Part shown: positions 20,641 to 30,479 of the stretch, in pieces
Numbering within the stretch: position 1 is the stretch's first letter
Layout: every line of letters starts with the position of its first letter
Notes under the pieces: generated by a model
The model's database searches: none
What the model was told of the DNA's origin: nothing
Seen by the model: only the letters and a program-made list of their open reading frames with translations
Program-made: the position numbers and the translations under genes
DNA from: Gnetum montanum
Taxonomy: Eukaryota > Streptophyta > Gnetopsida > Gnetales > Gnetaceae
Length of the DNA stretch: 64,000 nucleotides
Direction: 5' to 3'
Assembly (NCBI GenBank): GCA_015680685.1
Contig: MNCI01015627.1
Coordinates: 210,730 to 274,729 of the forward strand

Positions 20641-22735
20641 AGCCCCGGGCCCCATGCCCCTTCCGCTTCGAGGCCACATGGCTTTCCAAGCCGTGGCTGA
20701 GGCCTTTGGTTGAGGATATCTGGGCAGAATATCGACCTGATCGTGATGACCCGTGAAATTTCCTCAAAGAGGCCCTGCTCTGTCTAAAGTGGGCCATTCG
20801 GGCCCTCCCGGTGGAGGATAAGTTTTCCTTTAGATCAAGTCAACGGGCGGTTCAGGATCAGCTCGGTCAACTCCAGGCTCGGCAGGAGGCTGGGGAGGAC
20901 TTGCATCTGGAGGAGCTGTGTCTCCTACGTCAACTCCAAAGCCTTGATCTGGAGGAGGAAATGTACTGGCGACAGTGCTCCCGGGTTAGATGGTTTCGAG
21001 AGGGGGACATGCAGCCAAGATTTTTCTTCGCCATGGTCAAAACTCGAGGTGGGGGCCAACCCCGTTGCTTGCGAACCCAAACAGTTGAAGTTATCGATGA
21101 CCCGCAAGGGATCGCCAATGAGATGTCACAATACTGGGGGAGAATTTGGACCAAGCAGCGTACTCAACCCCTCTTGGTCCATGTGGAGAGGGTGCTACAC
21201 AAAGGGGACAACATGCTACTGATGGCCCCCTTCTCTTGGCTGGAACTCACTACCACTATCAACAGCATGCCAGGAGGGAAAGCGCCTGGACCTGACGAAT
21301 GGTCCTTTGAATTCTTCAAGACTTTTCTGGATATTGTGGGGCCCAATATCCTGGATGCGTTCAACCTCATGTTAGCCAGGAGGCAAGTACGACGGGAAAT
21401 CAACTACTCTCGCATCGTGTGCATCCCCAAGTAGACTGACGCACAGCGCCCGGAGCACTTCCGTCCCATTGGAGTTTGCAACGTCTTCATCCGGATTTTC
21501 TCCAAGCTCCTGGTCAACCAGCTTGGGCCTCTTCTGCCCAAGCTGGTGGGAATCAATCAGGCTGGCTTTTTGCAGGGTAGGACCCTTCAGGATCAAGTTC
21601 TCCTCATGCAGGAGGTGCTGCACTCTCTTCGGACTACAGGCTTCCCCGACCTCTGTCTCAAGCTTGATATTGCCAAGGCATATGATACGCTCAGCTGGGA
21701 AGCCTTGCAAGCCATTATGCATCAAAAAGGGTTTGACCAAAGTTTCATCCAACTCTGTATACACATCCAGTTCTTTGCCGGATTTTCTTTCGATGTGGGG
21801 GGGCGGATGTGGGGCTTCTCATCCCGTGGCAGGGGGCTGAGACAGGGTGACCCGCTTTCGCCCCTGCTCTTCATCATCGCTATGGACCTCATGCAACATT
21901 ATTGTAGCACTTCGGGGGTGGAGGGCTTGGACATTGTTGGGGTGGCTTGCCGGGCCGAACACTACGCAGATGACACCATGTTGCTCAGTCGGGCAGCGGC
22001 CCCACAAGTGCGTTGCATTAACACGGCCCTGACCCGATTGACAGCTGAATTGGGATTGGTAATTAACCGCACCAAATCTGCGGCACATTTTATTAATGTT
22101 GATGCGCAAGTAAAAAGCAGGGTGGTGCAAATCCTAGATATCCAGCTTGGGATAACTAAAGACACATACCTAGGCATCCTGTTGTACCAGTGGGGCTGAA
22201 ACAATTCGTGGGGGCTGCTCCTGGAGAAGGTTGAGAAGCGTATGAACCACTGGGCCAATCGCTTCCTAACTCGCAAGGGTCGTCTCCTCGTTGCAATCGA
22301 GATTCTCATGGTCATCACATGGTTTGTGGCGGCCGTTGCTACCCCCCAAACGCCATCGCCCATCAGATTAACAGGATGGTTCGAAGCTTTGTTTTGGGGG
22401 GGGGGGGCAAGCTCCACCTCGTGAATTGGACCCGCATCGCGCGCCCTTGTAAGGCGTGGGGGGGGGGGGGGGGCATTACGTCCTTCGAGGACGAAATCAT
22501 GTTAGGGTAGCAACGGCTCCTGCATCGCTTGACGCGCCTGGATGGGGAACCGAGTCAGTGGGCCCGGATCATCAATGTTAATTACCTGCAGTGGGAGGCC
22601 GGGACGCGTGCCTCGTGGCCCTGGTAGACGATCTGCCAGGACACGAGTGATGTTGGCCCAAGTTTGGTTGGACCTTAAGCTGCGTGCCCCGCTATCAGCC
22701 AAATACCCTTTGGAGGCCAGCTAGCAGCGGATCTG
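20641..22735 (+). pseudogene. LINE copy 2 reverse transcriptase domain
   Basis: One frame from 20313 to 22199 with few stops. WFREGDMQPRFFFAMVKTR (about 20992-21045), PGGKAPGPDEWSFEFFK (21267-21320), IVCIPK then FRPIGVCNVFIRIFSKLL (21415-21510), INQAGFLQGRTLQDQVL (about 21552), CLKLDIAKAYDTLSWEAL (21656-21710), RGLRQGDPLSPLLFIIAMD (about 21832-21885), HYADDTMLLSR (about 21960-21990), GLVINRTKSA. Intact YADD box. After 22199 the frame breaks; MNHWANRFLTRKGRLLVA and VNWTRIARPCKAWGGGG continue the family pattern in other frames up to about 22735. Confidence 0.92.
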
Positions 22736-23089
22736 GTGCGGGCGGTCCCCGAAAAAATAAAAATCTTTCTTTGGCTCGTACGGTCTGATGCGCTCCCTGT
22801 GTGCCGTTCTGTGTAGGCGCGGCATCATGCAGGATGACACCTGCCCTTGCTGTGGCGCCGTGCCCGAGACGGTTAAACACTTTGCCTTTGACTGCGGTTA
22901 CATGCGTGCCACTTGGCGCGCGACGACGATGCCCCCCCTTGATGCAGCTTATCGGCGATTCTTGGGCCACGCTACTTTTATGGGTGGCGTGGAAGGCAAG
23001 AAACTGCATAGTGTTTCACCACGATAGGCTGCCCCCCCCACCAGCGGCTAATTGCTCAGACGCGCCGTGCGTGGAGCGAAATCGAGGCG
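22736..23089 (+). pseudogene. LINE copy 2 RT zinc finger (zf-RVT)
   Basis: FLWLVRSDALPV, then RRGIMQDDTCPCCGAVPETV and KHFAFDCGYMRATW (22808-22920): the C..C...E...H....C......W pattern of the zinc-binding domain that follows RT in plant L1 ORF2. WVAWKARNCIVFHHDR (about 22982-23025) is the usual tail. A C-run near 23035 shifts the frame before AWSEIEAAMGVTSTFEPD. Confidence 0.85.
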
Positions 23090-24236
23090 GCCATGGGTGT
23101 AACGTCGACGTTCGAGCCTGATTGCGCCGCCTTCTGGGAGGATGAGGAGCTTTGGCGGTTTGTTACCCGGTGCGGTTGGTCTACCCCGTTGCAACGGCTG
23201 GTTGGCGATCTAGATCTCGCAGATGACGCTTTTTTCGCTAACTAGGACGGCGACCGGACCGTCTTCCGAGGACGCGAGATTCGCATCACCGAGTTAGCTA
23301 TCGCTAGCTGTCTGGGGACCTAGGCCGCTGGAGAAATTGTTCTGCCCAGAACCCACAGCCTACAAGACGCTGAGCTCTTCTTTGATGGACCCGTGCCACA
23401 TACGCAAAGTCGATAGTTTCCCAGATCTTCCCTCCCCCGTCTCTGGGCCTGGGCGGCCGATTTGGTGGACCGTTTTTTCGTCCAATCTGGCAACAGGTCC
23501 AAACTTTAGGGTTTGCACTTTGTCTTTATGCGTTGTTTGAAGTTAGGCCTCCAGATTAATCTCCCATGTTTTTTTCTAGAGGTTCTCCTTCTTAATCGAC
23601 GCGGCCGACATTCGGGGTTGATCCTGGCTCTGTGGAGGGGAGCTGGGGGGCGCCTGGCCCATCGTCCTTTGGCGCCCCCCCCCCCACTGGGGGTCACCCC
23701 TGCCTGCCCCCCTGCTACCCCCCTGACCCCTCGGCCTCGCCCAGCTGGGGGACTTGCTGGACCCAGCCAGCGACAACCTTCGCATGGGGACATTGCTCCC
23801 AGAGGGATCCGTGCCTCCCTGCTAGCCTCGTCAGGACGGCTTCCCCCTTGCTGAATCCCCCCAGCGACCGCACAAACTAGGTTGAAGAGTTGCAACAGGC
23901 TGAGCAGAGAGCAACGACCGTTGCGCAGGAGGCGGAGTGGCGTGAGTGGGAGGCCAAATGGAACAAGGCCCTTGCTCAATCTCGGGCTGACCTAGAAGCC
24001 CAGTTCCACGAGCGGGAACAGGAGTGGATGAGACAGCATGAGCTAATGGCGGAGGCCGCTCGGGCCCAACTTGTTGACGAGGTCTGGGCCTAGGTGCAAG
24101 AGGAGTTGAGACAGGAGGACGCAGCCCGTAGAGCTCAAGAGGAGGTGGAGAAGGCGGAGCAAGAACGTTTACAAGAGGAGGAGTAGAGGCAAAGACAGCT
24201 TGACCGGGCACACGAACACAGTGCCCAACATTTTGC
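23090..24236 (+). pseudogene. LINE copy 2 ORF2 C-terminal extension
   Basis: LWRFVTRCGWSTPLQRL, LADDAFFAN, VFRGREIRITELAIASCLGT, AAGEIVLPRTHSLQDAELFF (23150-23375), then AADLVDRFFVQSGNRSKL and LQINLPCFFLEVLLLNR (about 23450-23600), a Pro-rich linker (23640-23860) and a coiled coil of more than 90 residues, VEELQQAEQRATTVAQEAEW to RAQEEVEKAEQERLQEEE (23880-24185). It breaks off after RQRQLDRAHEHSAQH, so the conserved C-terminus seen in copies 1 and 3 is missing. No RNase H motif was found. Function unknown; the coiled coil would allow self-association or partner binding. Confidence 0.72.
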
Positions 24237-24239
24237 ACC

Positions 24240-25200
24240 ATAAAAGATCTTGTTTGATAGTAGTTCTCTAGAACTTACTCTTCAACCTAGCAAAGCTTCT
24301 TCTATCTCAAAGCACACTACTAGCTCTTCACCATTTTATCTATCCAACCTCAAATTTGTTTATCACATCATTGTTAATCTGCATCCACTTGAACAAGATA
24401 TCATCTAGAATATCATTGGTTTGCTCATCCATAATAATGAGAAGCAAGCAAGGGCTTAGAGCAAATCCTTGGTGTAGCTCAACCTTTGAAGAAAGTATGA
24501 TCTCTCAACAAATAGTGTGGACTTGAGTTACTGCTCCATCATACATGTCTTGAATAGCCTTTATGTACTGCACTTGAGTTACTGCTCCATCATACATGTC
24601 TTGAATAGCCTTTATGTACTGCACTTGAGTTACTGCTCCATCATACATGTCTTGAATAGCCTTTATGTACTGCACTTGAGTTACTGCTCCATCATACATG
24701 TCTTGAATAGCCTTTATGTACCCTAATGGTATGTCTTTCCTTTTTAATGCCCACCAAACAATATCTTAGGAAACCCTAACCACTTAAAAATTTTATGTAG
24801 ATTCCTTCTTTTCTTCATAAACTTCTCCATGACCCATCTTAGTAAGAAGATAGCTTGCATTGTTTCTTTCAAGTGTAAAACCAAACTGATTCTCAGTTAC
24901 AATTGATTATTGCTTTAAGCATTATTTTGTAGCCCATAACTTCATGGTATGCTTTATAAGCTTGATGCCTGTATAGTTCACACAGTTGTGGATGTCTTGC
25001 TTGTTCTTGTAAATAGGTACTATAATGCTTCTCCTCCAATCATCTAGCATTTTCCCCTCTAAAATCTTATTTAAGTTTATTAACATGGTATTCCTATATT
25101 TTCCAGAGTTCCATACCCCCATATGGAGACCATTATGTCTTGTTGCTTTACCATCCTTCATCTTCACAAGAGCTTTCTTATAATTGAAGGCAAAAATACA
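24240..25200 (-). mobile_element. RTE-type LINE reverse transcriptase fragment
   Basis: Minus strand: KMKDGKATRHNGLHMGVW, MLDDWRRSIIVPIYKNKQDI and NCVNYTGIKLIKHTMKLWA (24922-25167) are the RT blocks of the RTE clade (K..GKA.G.DgI..E.wk; W..s.ivPiyKNKGD...C.NYRGI.L.sh.mK..E). Farther on are IKAIQDMYDGAVTQV (repeated four times, 24521-24720) and KVELHQGFALSPCLLLIIMD (about 24422-24485), the family LHQGSALSP block. The catalytic box region is not visible. A separate LINE lineage from the L1-type copies. Confidence 0.85.
24521..24724 (-). repeat. four tandem 51-bp repeats inside RTE RT
   Basis: Unit of 51 bp starting ACTTGAGTTACTGCTCC at 24521, 24572, 24623 and 24674; the copies look identical. 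On the minus strand each codes MYDGAVTQVQYIKAIQD (17 residues). This is the RT block family Y...I.dMY.....V, normally single. 51 is divisible by three, so the frame survives the expansion. Confidence 0.95.
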
Positions 25201-25930
25201 ATTTTAAAATAGTTTTGAGCTTACTATGACTAGCAACTCACCTGCACCTATAATTGGAGAATTAAAAAAAGAAAGAAAGAAAAAAACCCAAAAATGGACC
25301 ATTTCTTAGTGCAATCAGATTGATATTTGCACCCCTCCTACCACTTGGTTGTTACTGGGTTGTAATTAGCAGTTCCTTGGTGGTCTCAGTTTGGCCTGGA
25401 ATCTCAAATCTTTAGTTCTGGTGACAAACTGGGACTTGGTTGCAATTGATGACAACCTGACAGTGAACTGTGAGTTGACTGCAATCCACAGTTTGCTTGC
25501 AAGTGCTTGGTAGAAGAGACTTCGAGTACAATATAGTTGAAAGCTGGACTGTGACTCACACTGTGACTGCAACAGCCTGCCAAAAATATTTCCAATATAC
25601 GAAATAACCTAAAACTCAAACACAAATCCTACAATAACCTAAGATCCCAAAACATCAAATTGAGGATAGGAAAGCAACAGGAGTGAGGTGGTGTCTTCTT
25701 CACATGTGCCGCCTGGGAGGAAAGTAAGAAATATACATTTAATGACTATGGTGTTAAATTAGATAGCCTGCCATAGTAAATCAGTGTTGAATCTTTTGCA
25801 TACCTCAATAGGATAGTCCATGTTGCTGAGATGAAGGCATGATAATGATAATGCTGAATCATAGCTGAACTATTTTAACATTTGTTGAGATTTGGTTGAA
25901 TAATAGCAGATTATAATCATTTTTTGAACT
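25201..25930. other. no gene recognised
   Basis: AT-rich sequence with several CAGTTTG/CACAGT-type words near 25380-25570 but no open frame I can assign. It may be intron of the SEC14-like gene whose last exons lie downstream. Confidence 0.35.
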
Positions 25931-25934
25931 ATTT

Positions 25935-26065
25935 TAAATGATGATGTGTTAGCTAAGTGGTAACAGTGTTGACCTGGAAAATGCACGCGACAGGTTCAAT
26001 TTCAGTGGGCTACACTGAGTTATGTAAAAAAAACAAAAAACAAAAACAAAAAACAAAAAAACTGT
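25935..26065 (+). repeat. tRNA-derived SINE
   Basis: GTTAGCTAAGTGGTAACAG resembles the pol III A box (TRGCNNAGTGG) and ACAGGTTCAATTTC the B box (GGTTCRANTCC) at the right spacing (about 35 bases). It is followed by a short unrelated body and an A-rich tail of CAAAAA units (26023-26061). The tail and mismatched stems argue for a SINE rather than a working tRNA gene. No target duplication found. Confidence 0.6.
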
Positions 26066-26483
26066 AAAAGGAACTTTGAAACTGGTCCGACAAGTCATAG
26101 TGTACCTAAATAAAAATTCAGTTTCAGTTTCATAATTATTATCAGCATTTGAGTAATTTGAAATCTAACATCTACAAACATATAAAATAGATTCTAATAA
26201 CCCAAGAAACAAAAGATCCTAGACTAGACATTCACGAGGAATACAATGATGTTCCTTTGATATTTGGAATTGTGATTTCGTGCTGAATAAACTTTGGATT
26301 AGCTTTAATTTGAAAATGCTAATCATGAATATTTCATAATATTAATGTGATTTTAATCTGCTATAGCAAGATGTGCGCTTTTTTTTTTTTTTGATTTGCA
26401 GATATTTTGCTGTTTTTTCATTTATGATTTTCATTATCATGCGACAAAGTTCTGATTATTCCAAAAATGTTCCAATGGAGCAG

Positions 26484-26564
26484 GTTGTAAAACCCTTGTT
26501 GCAGGAAAGGACCAGAAGAAAAGTGCAGGTTTTACAAGGTTGTGGAAGGGATGAGTTACTTAAG
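26484..26564 (+). CDS. SEC14-like (CRAL-TRIO) protein, penultimate exon
   Basis: Reads VVKPLLQERTRRKVQVLQGC then GRDELLK, the end of the CRAL-TRIO lipid-binding fold (family: ..vW..VKPLL...T..KI.VL) as in plant SEC14-like phosphatidylinositol-transfer proteins of the At1g55840 type. The exon start at 26484 was preferred over 26402 because the acceptor GGAGCAG|GTTGTA gives exactly the family residues, while the upstream open sequence does not align. It ends at the donor AAG|GTAGTC and joins the next exon in phase 0. Upstream exons are not recognisable within the preceding 2 kb, so a long intron, or loss of the 5' part, is implied. Confidence 0.72.
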
Positions 26565-26666
26565 GTAGTCTGAATTTTTTTTTATTGAATTCTTCCATAG
26601 GATTATTGAAACATGAAAAAAGTCATTTAAATCTCTGTGTTAAGTACACAAACGCTCTTTTGGCAG
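26565..26666 (+). other. intron of SEC14-like gene
   Basis: 102 bases, GTAGTC...TTTTGGCAG, with a T-rich run. Both neighbours stay in frame when it is removed, which supports a spliced gene, not a processed copy. Confidence 0.7.
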
Positions 26667-27020
26667 GTCATGGACTATGATGTTCTTCCTCATTTTGTAA
26701 GACAAGAAGGCTCAGGATCATCTAGGCGTAATGTTTGTCAAACAAGCAATTGCTTTTCCCCAGACCATCCATTTCATGTTGAACTGTATAATTACAGCAA
26801 GCAGAACGCTGAGATTGTTAAGCCTATTACAGCTGCCAAAATGGACTCGTTTCATGTGGATGTTCCAGAGCAAGATCCAGAAGGAACTCTTGTACACACC
26901 CTTGAAACTGCGTTGCACGAATTAGATGATGAGGGAGCTGTTGAAAATGGTATGTCTAATTTAAGCATTAAGAGGGAAAAGACTCTTTCTTCACAGAGGA
27001 GGGTTAAGAATGAAGTCTAG
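26667..27020 (+). CDS. SEC14-like protein, last exon
   Basis: Reads VMDYDVLPHFVRQEGSGSSR, NCFSPDHPFHVELYNY, DSFHVDVPEQDPEGT, then an acidic tail and stop TAG at 27018. This order (MD...LP.F.....GSGSS, CFS.DHPFH..LYnY, SFHV..PE, then T.E..LH) is characteristic of the C-terminus of plant SEC14-like proteins that follow the CRAL-TRIO domain; they carry or sense phosphoinositides at membranes. The frame is fully open over 118 codons, unlike the transposons around it, so the gene may be functional if its 5' exons exist upstream. Confidence 0.78.
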   Translation, partial: VMDYDVLPHFVRQEGSGSSRRNVCQTSNCFSPDHPFHVELYNYSKQNAEIVKPITAAKMDSFHVDVPEQDPEGTLVHTLETALHELDDEGAVENGMSNLSIKREKTLSSQRRVKNEV

Positions 27021-28290
27021 ATAAAAGATTTCAACTTCATATTGATACAACTAGCTCCTAAATCCAAGCTGGGTTTTGAGGCTAATCTTCAACATCACTG
27101 GCCGAAACGTTCTTCATAACCTGCAATACTGGCCTAAGGATTCTTTATGTAAGGTCGTAGCACAAATATGCGGAAGCTTCCACAGTTTTCTACGCTAGCT
27201 GATTCTAGGTCACAAAAAATATTAAAAGCTGATTCAAAGCTGCTAATGGTGCATGCGGTGCCGATATGCATTTTAAAATTTATGAGCTGATCTCCATTTT
27301 TATTGGTAAAGACAGGTATTCTCAAAATATCTATCATAATCTATTAACACTATTAAAATTTCAGAAATGTATTGGCAGCGGCCGGTCAATCAAATGATTG
27401 TCATCGTTGCAATAGACTTCTTGTGAGGGACAATTTCTTGTCACAGGAATAAAACCATAAATAATTGATCGGTCGTTTTTGGGTTGCTCATTCTCAAGGC
27501 CTGATTTTTCAAGCTATTTGCTTTTGTATTTCACTATTTCAGCTCTTGCTTGTGACATTTTATCAGGTGTTACAAGGATAAATAACATAAATGGCTTATT
27601 TATCACTTTTGGTGGTTCAAGCAAAAGGCATGATTACTTTCGTTTTGTATTTCTGTTATCGCTTTCCTTTAGAAGTAGTATTTATAGTTTGAATAACAGC
27701 ATATGGGATTTTGGATTGAGGTGGAAACAAGATTTTGTATCTACAATGCCCTGCAACATATTAGTTGTACTCCAGAAATCAAAGAGTTTTGACAGTTGAT
27801 GCCCTAAAATAATTTAAGAAACAGGACAGCGGCTTTCGGTACTATTTTTAGGGTACTGATATTTGAGTTTATTACTTTATGTGAAATAAATTAGAAATTT
27901 TATTTTAAATTTTTTTATAACTTCAGTTACGGCAATTACATCAAATCAATCAAGGAAATTTTAAAAATCTCTTAAATTATATCAATGGAGATAAATGTTC
28001 AGAAGCTGATAAAAGACGGTTCAGTGTCTCTCCAGATAGCTGCAAAGAATATTTCATAAGAATTGATGTTCCCATGCTATTTTTATATTAATGTAGTTTA
28101 TTAAGATTTGAGAGGTATTGCATATTATTATATCTTATTGAAATTGAAGGAACATGTAAGATGTGAGTCACAAAGTTTTAGCTAATTAGTTAAATTAAAA
28201 TTCTTGCATCATGTTCTTAAGAGAAGTCAATTTGTCTATGGTAACATAGAAATTTAAAACCTTTGTTACAAAATTTAAATATGTATTATT
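27021..28290 (+). other. 3' flank of SEC14-like gene
   Basis: No coding family recognised. A poly(A) signal AATAAA at about 27448 is a plausible 3' end. The rest is AT-rich; an open frame at 27479-27799 resembles nothing I know. Confidence 0.35.
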
Positions 28291-28292
28291 AT

Positions 28293-28360
28293 GTAAGGGT
28301 TAGCTTAGTGGTAAAGCTTGATTTAGAAGCTTGAAATTTTCAAAGGGGGACAAAAGTTAG
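28293..28360 (+). repeat. possible tRNA-related SINE remnant
   Basis: GGTTAGCTTAGTGGTAAAGC matches an A box well, but no convincing B box follows, so only a remnant is proposed. Confidence 0.3.
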
Positions 28361-28639
28361 TATTATAAAATAATTCTTTAACATACAATAAAACTTGCTA
28401 AGATTGAAGATAAGGAATTTTTGAAAACTTCAAAAAGAAGGCTATGGAGCATGAAAAATACACTGAATGATTACTTAATTAATTCATTTGGGCTTAGAGG
28501 CCACTACCAATCATATATTGGTAATGCTAAATAATAGTGCAATGCTAAATAATAGTGCATCCATGATGTTCAGTGTAGTTCCGGAACATTAAATAATAGT
28601 TTATCAGGGTATCAAAACAACCTCAATTAATATTTTGTG

Positions 28640-29031
28640 CATAAAGCTCAGGGAGAAGCCAACAACATCAAAGTGAAGGGTGGATATACGGTTGCGTGAA
28701 TGCGGTGTTGAAGTTGTGAGGCGCTTGATTTCCCAGACGATGACCACCCGTGCTTCAGCAGCAGTACCCTCTACTTCTCCGACAACGTCGACGCCAGCGC
28801 GTAGCCGGCCGTGCCCCTGCCCACAATTATGTAATTGTAAATGCTGTTGGCGGCCTTGGCCAGGTCTTCTGTCGTGAACGGATATTTCATATATTTACCC
28901 TGCCCCCTGCAACACAGCGTCACTGCACCACCACCACAGCAGCCTCGCCATGTTTCCTTTAAGTCTTGATCTAATGCAGAAATTTTGTTGGGTTCTTTCG
29001 GCTTACTGCAAAACTGGTTTGAATGCAGCAC
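28640..29031 (-). pseudogene. HOTHEAD-like GMC oxidoreductase fragment
   Basis: Minus strand: KYPFTTEDLAKAANSIYNYI then IVGRGTAGYALASTLSEK (28771-28905), the FAD-binding GxGxAG motif and its lead-in as in plant HOTHEAD / mandelonitrile-lyase-like proteins (family: YDYIIVGGGTAGCPLA.TLS). After a stop it goes on RVLLLKHGWSS (about 28738), matching VLLLERGGSP. A T-rich stretch ending in TTGCAG lies before it, so the piece may be an exon start. The rest of the roughly 550-residue enzyme is absent, hence a truncated gene fragment. Confidence 0.72.
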
Positions 29032-29607
29032 GAATTACAGGTCCCTGTGTTGTGTTTCGTATGTTTTGTTCGGAGGCTTTTGCCGTTCTTGTTAAGTAGT
29101 GTTCTTGAGTCCGACGTTGTAGGGCATTGCCCGTAGCCTCTGGTATTGCTGGATCATGGCTTTGTTTTCACGTAGGTGGTGTTCCACATCATTAATTTCA
29201 AAATGCATTTCCAAAGCTTTTTCTGAGCTATTCCATGGAATAGATTCTTATGAAGGTGGATCTGTCGGTATTTCACGCACAGTTCTTGCCGGCTGGCGGC
29301 CTGTAACACGTTTTGCGTCGTGCGAAAACATCCGGCTGTTTAGAGTAATTGGCCCGGTGAAAGCAAATACATTGTTTTCTTTTTAGGTTACGTCAGTGGC
29401 TTTTGTGATATATTGGGTCCTACATCTTTTAAGTTTATACAGTGGAAATTGTATGAACGTTTTGACTATATGTACTTCGTAAAAGGATCACTACGGGAAT
29501 CTCAATGCTCATCCTACAAACTTGTTATTTTCTCTTTGGTTAAAAGGATCACCACCGGAAGAAACAGAACAGTCACTGTTCACAAAAAAAAAATATATTT
29601 AAATATG
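29032..29607. other. unassigned; open frame 29156-29386
   Basis: The plus frame 29156-29386 (76 codons, MALFSRRWCSTSLISKCISK) is more GC-rich than its surroundings, and its Arg/Ser-rich start looks like a mitochondrial presequence, but no family is recognised and nothing downstream continues it. Confidence 0.25.
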
Positions 29608-29990
29608 AATATTTTCATAAACCAAGACTTTTGGTTTCAAAAAAAAGTTTTGGGTTTATGATTCTAAAAAAACGTTTTGGGTCCCACACAACAAATAATT
29701 TGTTTTGGGTTATGGTACCTTAGAAATAAATTTCAAATTTAAGAAAACCTAAAACAAAAAACTTTTTTTTTTAAGTTTTTGGGATTCAGTATTGGTAAAC
29801 TAATTAATTTTTTTTGGGTTTTGGTATCCCATAAATAATTCTTAAATTTAAATATTCCCATAAACTAATACTTTGGGTTTCAAAAGTTTTTGGGTTTAGG
29901 GTTTAAAAAAAACATTTTGGGTTCCACACAACTAATTTTTTTAGGTTTGGGTTTAATTGAATTTATTTTTAAATTTTAAAAAATTCATAA
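29608..29990. repeat. two-copy diverged repeat, TTTTGGGTTT-rich
   Basis: Positions about 29608-29700 and 29853-29955 share the order CATAAAC..A, CTTTGGGTTTC, GTTTTGGGTTTA, TTTTGGGT.CCACACAAC. The distance is about 245 bp. One TTTAGGG word near 29893 resembles the plant telomere unit but is single. Confidence 0.5.
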
Positions 29991-30479
29991 CAAAATACTT
30001 AGTGGTCTACATATATATACCACCACTTCTACTTTTGTACAAAAATTATAACAAACATTCTTCTATTTCAATTGCTAATGGAAACAATATTTAGCAATAA
30101 GATTTGGATGGAAAAATAGAATTCAACATCCAACTACCTATTTTGGGGGAAAAAAAATCTAAAATACAAAAATAATTATTTTAAGAAGTTTGTTTTTATA
30201 AATAGATAACATGCCAAGTGATAGAGAACGTGAGTTACATTGAGAAAGACAACAACATTTCAAAGATTGAAGAAAAGAAGCTCAAGAACAGGGAGATCCT
30301 TTGGAGTTACAAAGAATAGAAGAAGATCGCTTATGTCATTGAAGACATAGAGAAGAAATGTGGCAACAACAGTCGTAAGGAAGTGAGATATATAAACAAA
30401 TTTTTTTTTTTAGTTATACAGAAACTTTATTGTAGTTCTGAGTTAATAAAGTTAACTATATCATGTTATTTTGTATAAT

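Larger units (their letters stand above)
18130..24236 (+). mobile_element. L1-type LINE copy 2, GC-rich, 3' end lost
   Basis: The best-preserved copy of the family. It is much richer in G+C than its surroundings, which suggests less time for methylation decay or a recent arrival. It has ORF1, ORF2 with endonuclease, RT, RT zinc finger and the extension as far as the coiled coil, and ends abruptly near 24236 inside the conserved C-terminus against an RTE fragment, so no tail or target duplication is visible. A 535-base N gap hides the end of ORF1. Homopolymer G and C runs (22390-22402, 22458-22474, 23033-23040, 23680-23694) coincide with frame changes. Confidence 0.9.

Noticed and set aside
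23090-24236. LINE extension as an RNase H domain
   Set aside because: I looked for the D-E-D-D pattern and the usual TDG or DGA block and saw none; the coiled coil also does not fit.
24521-24724. CRISPR-like regular repeats
   Set aside because: The units are contiguous with no spacers, lie in a plant LINE RT and code for one of its motifs.
25935-26065. A functional tRNA gene
   Set aside because: A and B boxes are present, but no acceptor stem pairs and an A-rich tail follows, so a SINE is more likely.
29156-29386. Small mitochondrial protein gene
   Set aside because: The start looks like a presequence, but there is no known family, no second exon and no conserved partner to compare.
29885-29905. 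Interstitial telomere repeat (TTTAGGG)
   Set aside because: Only one unit occurs, inside a wider TTTTGGGTTT-rich repeat.
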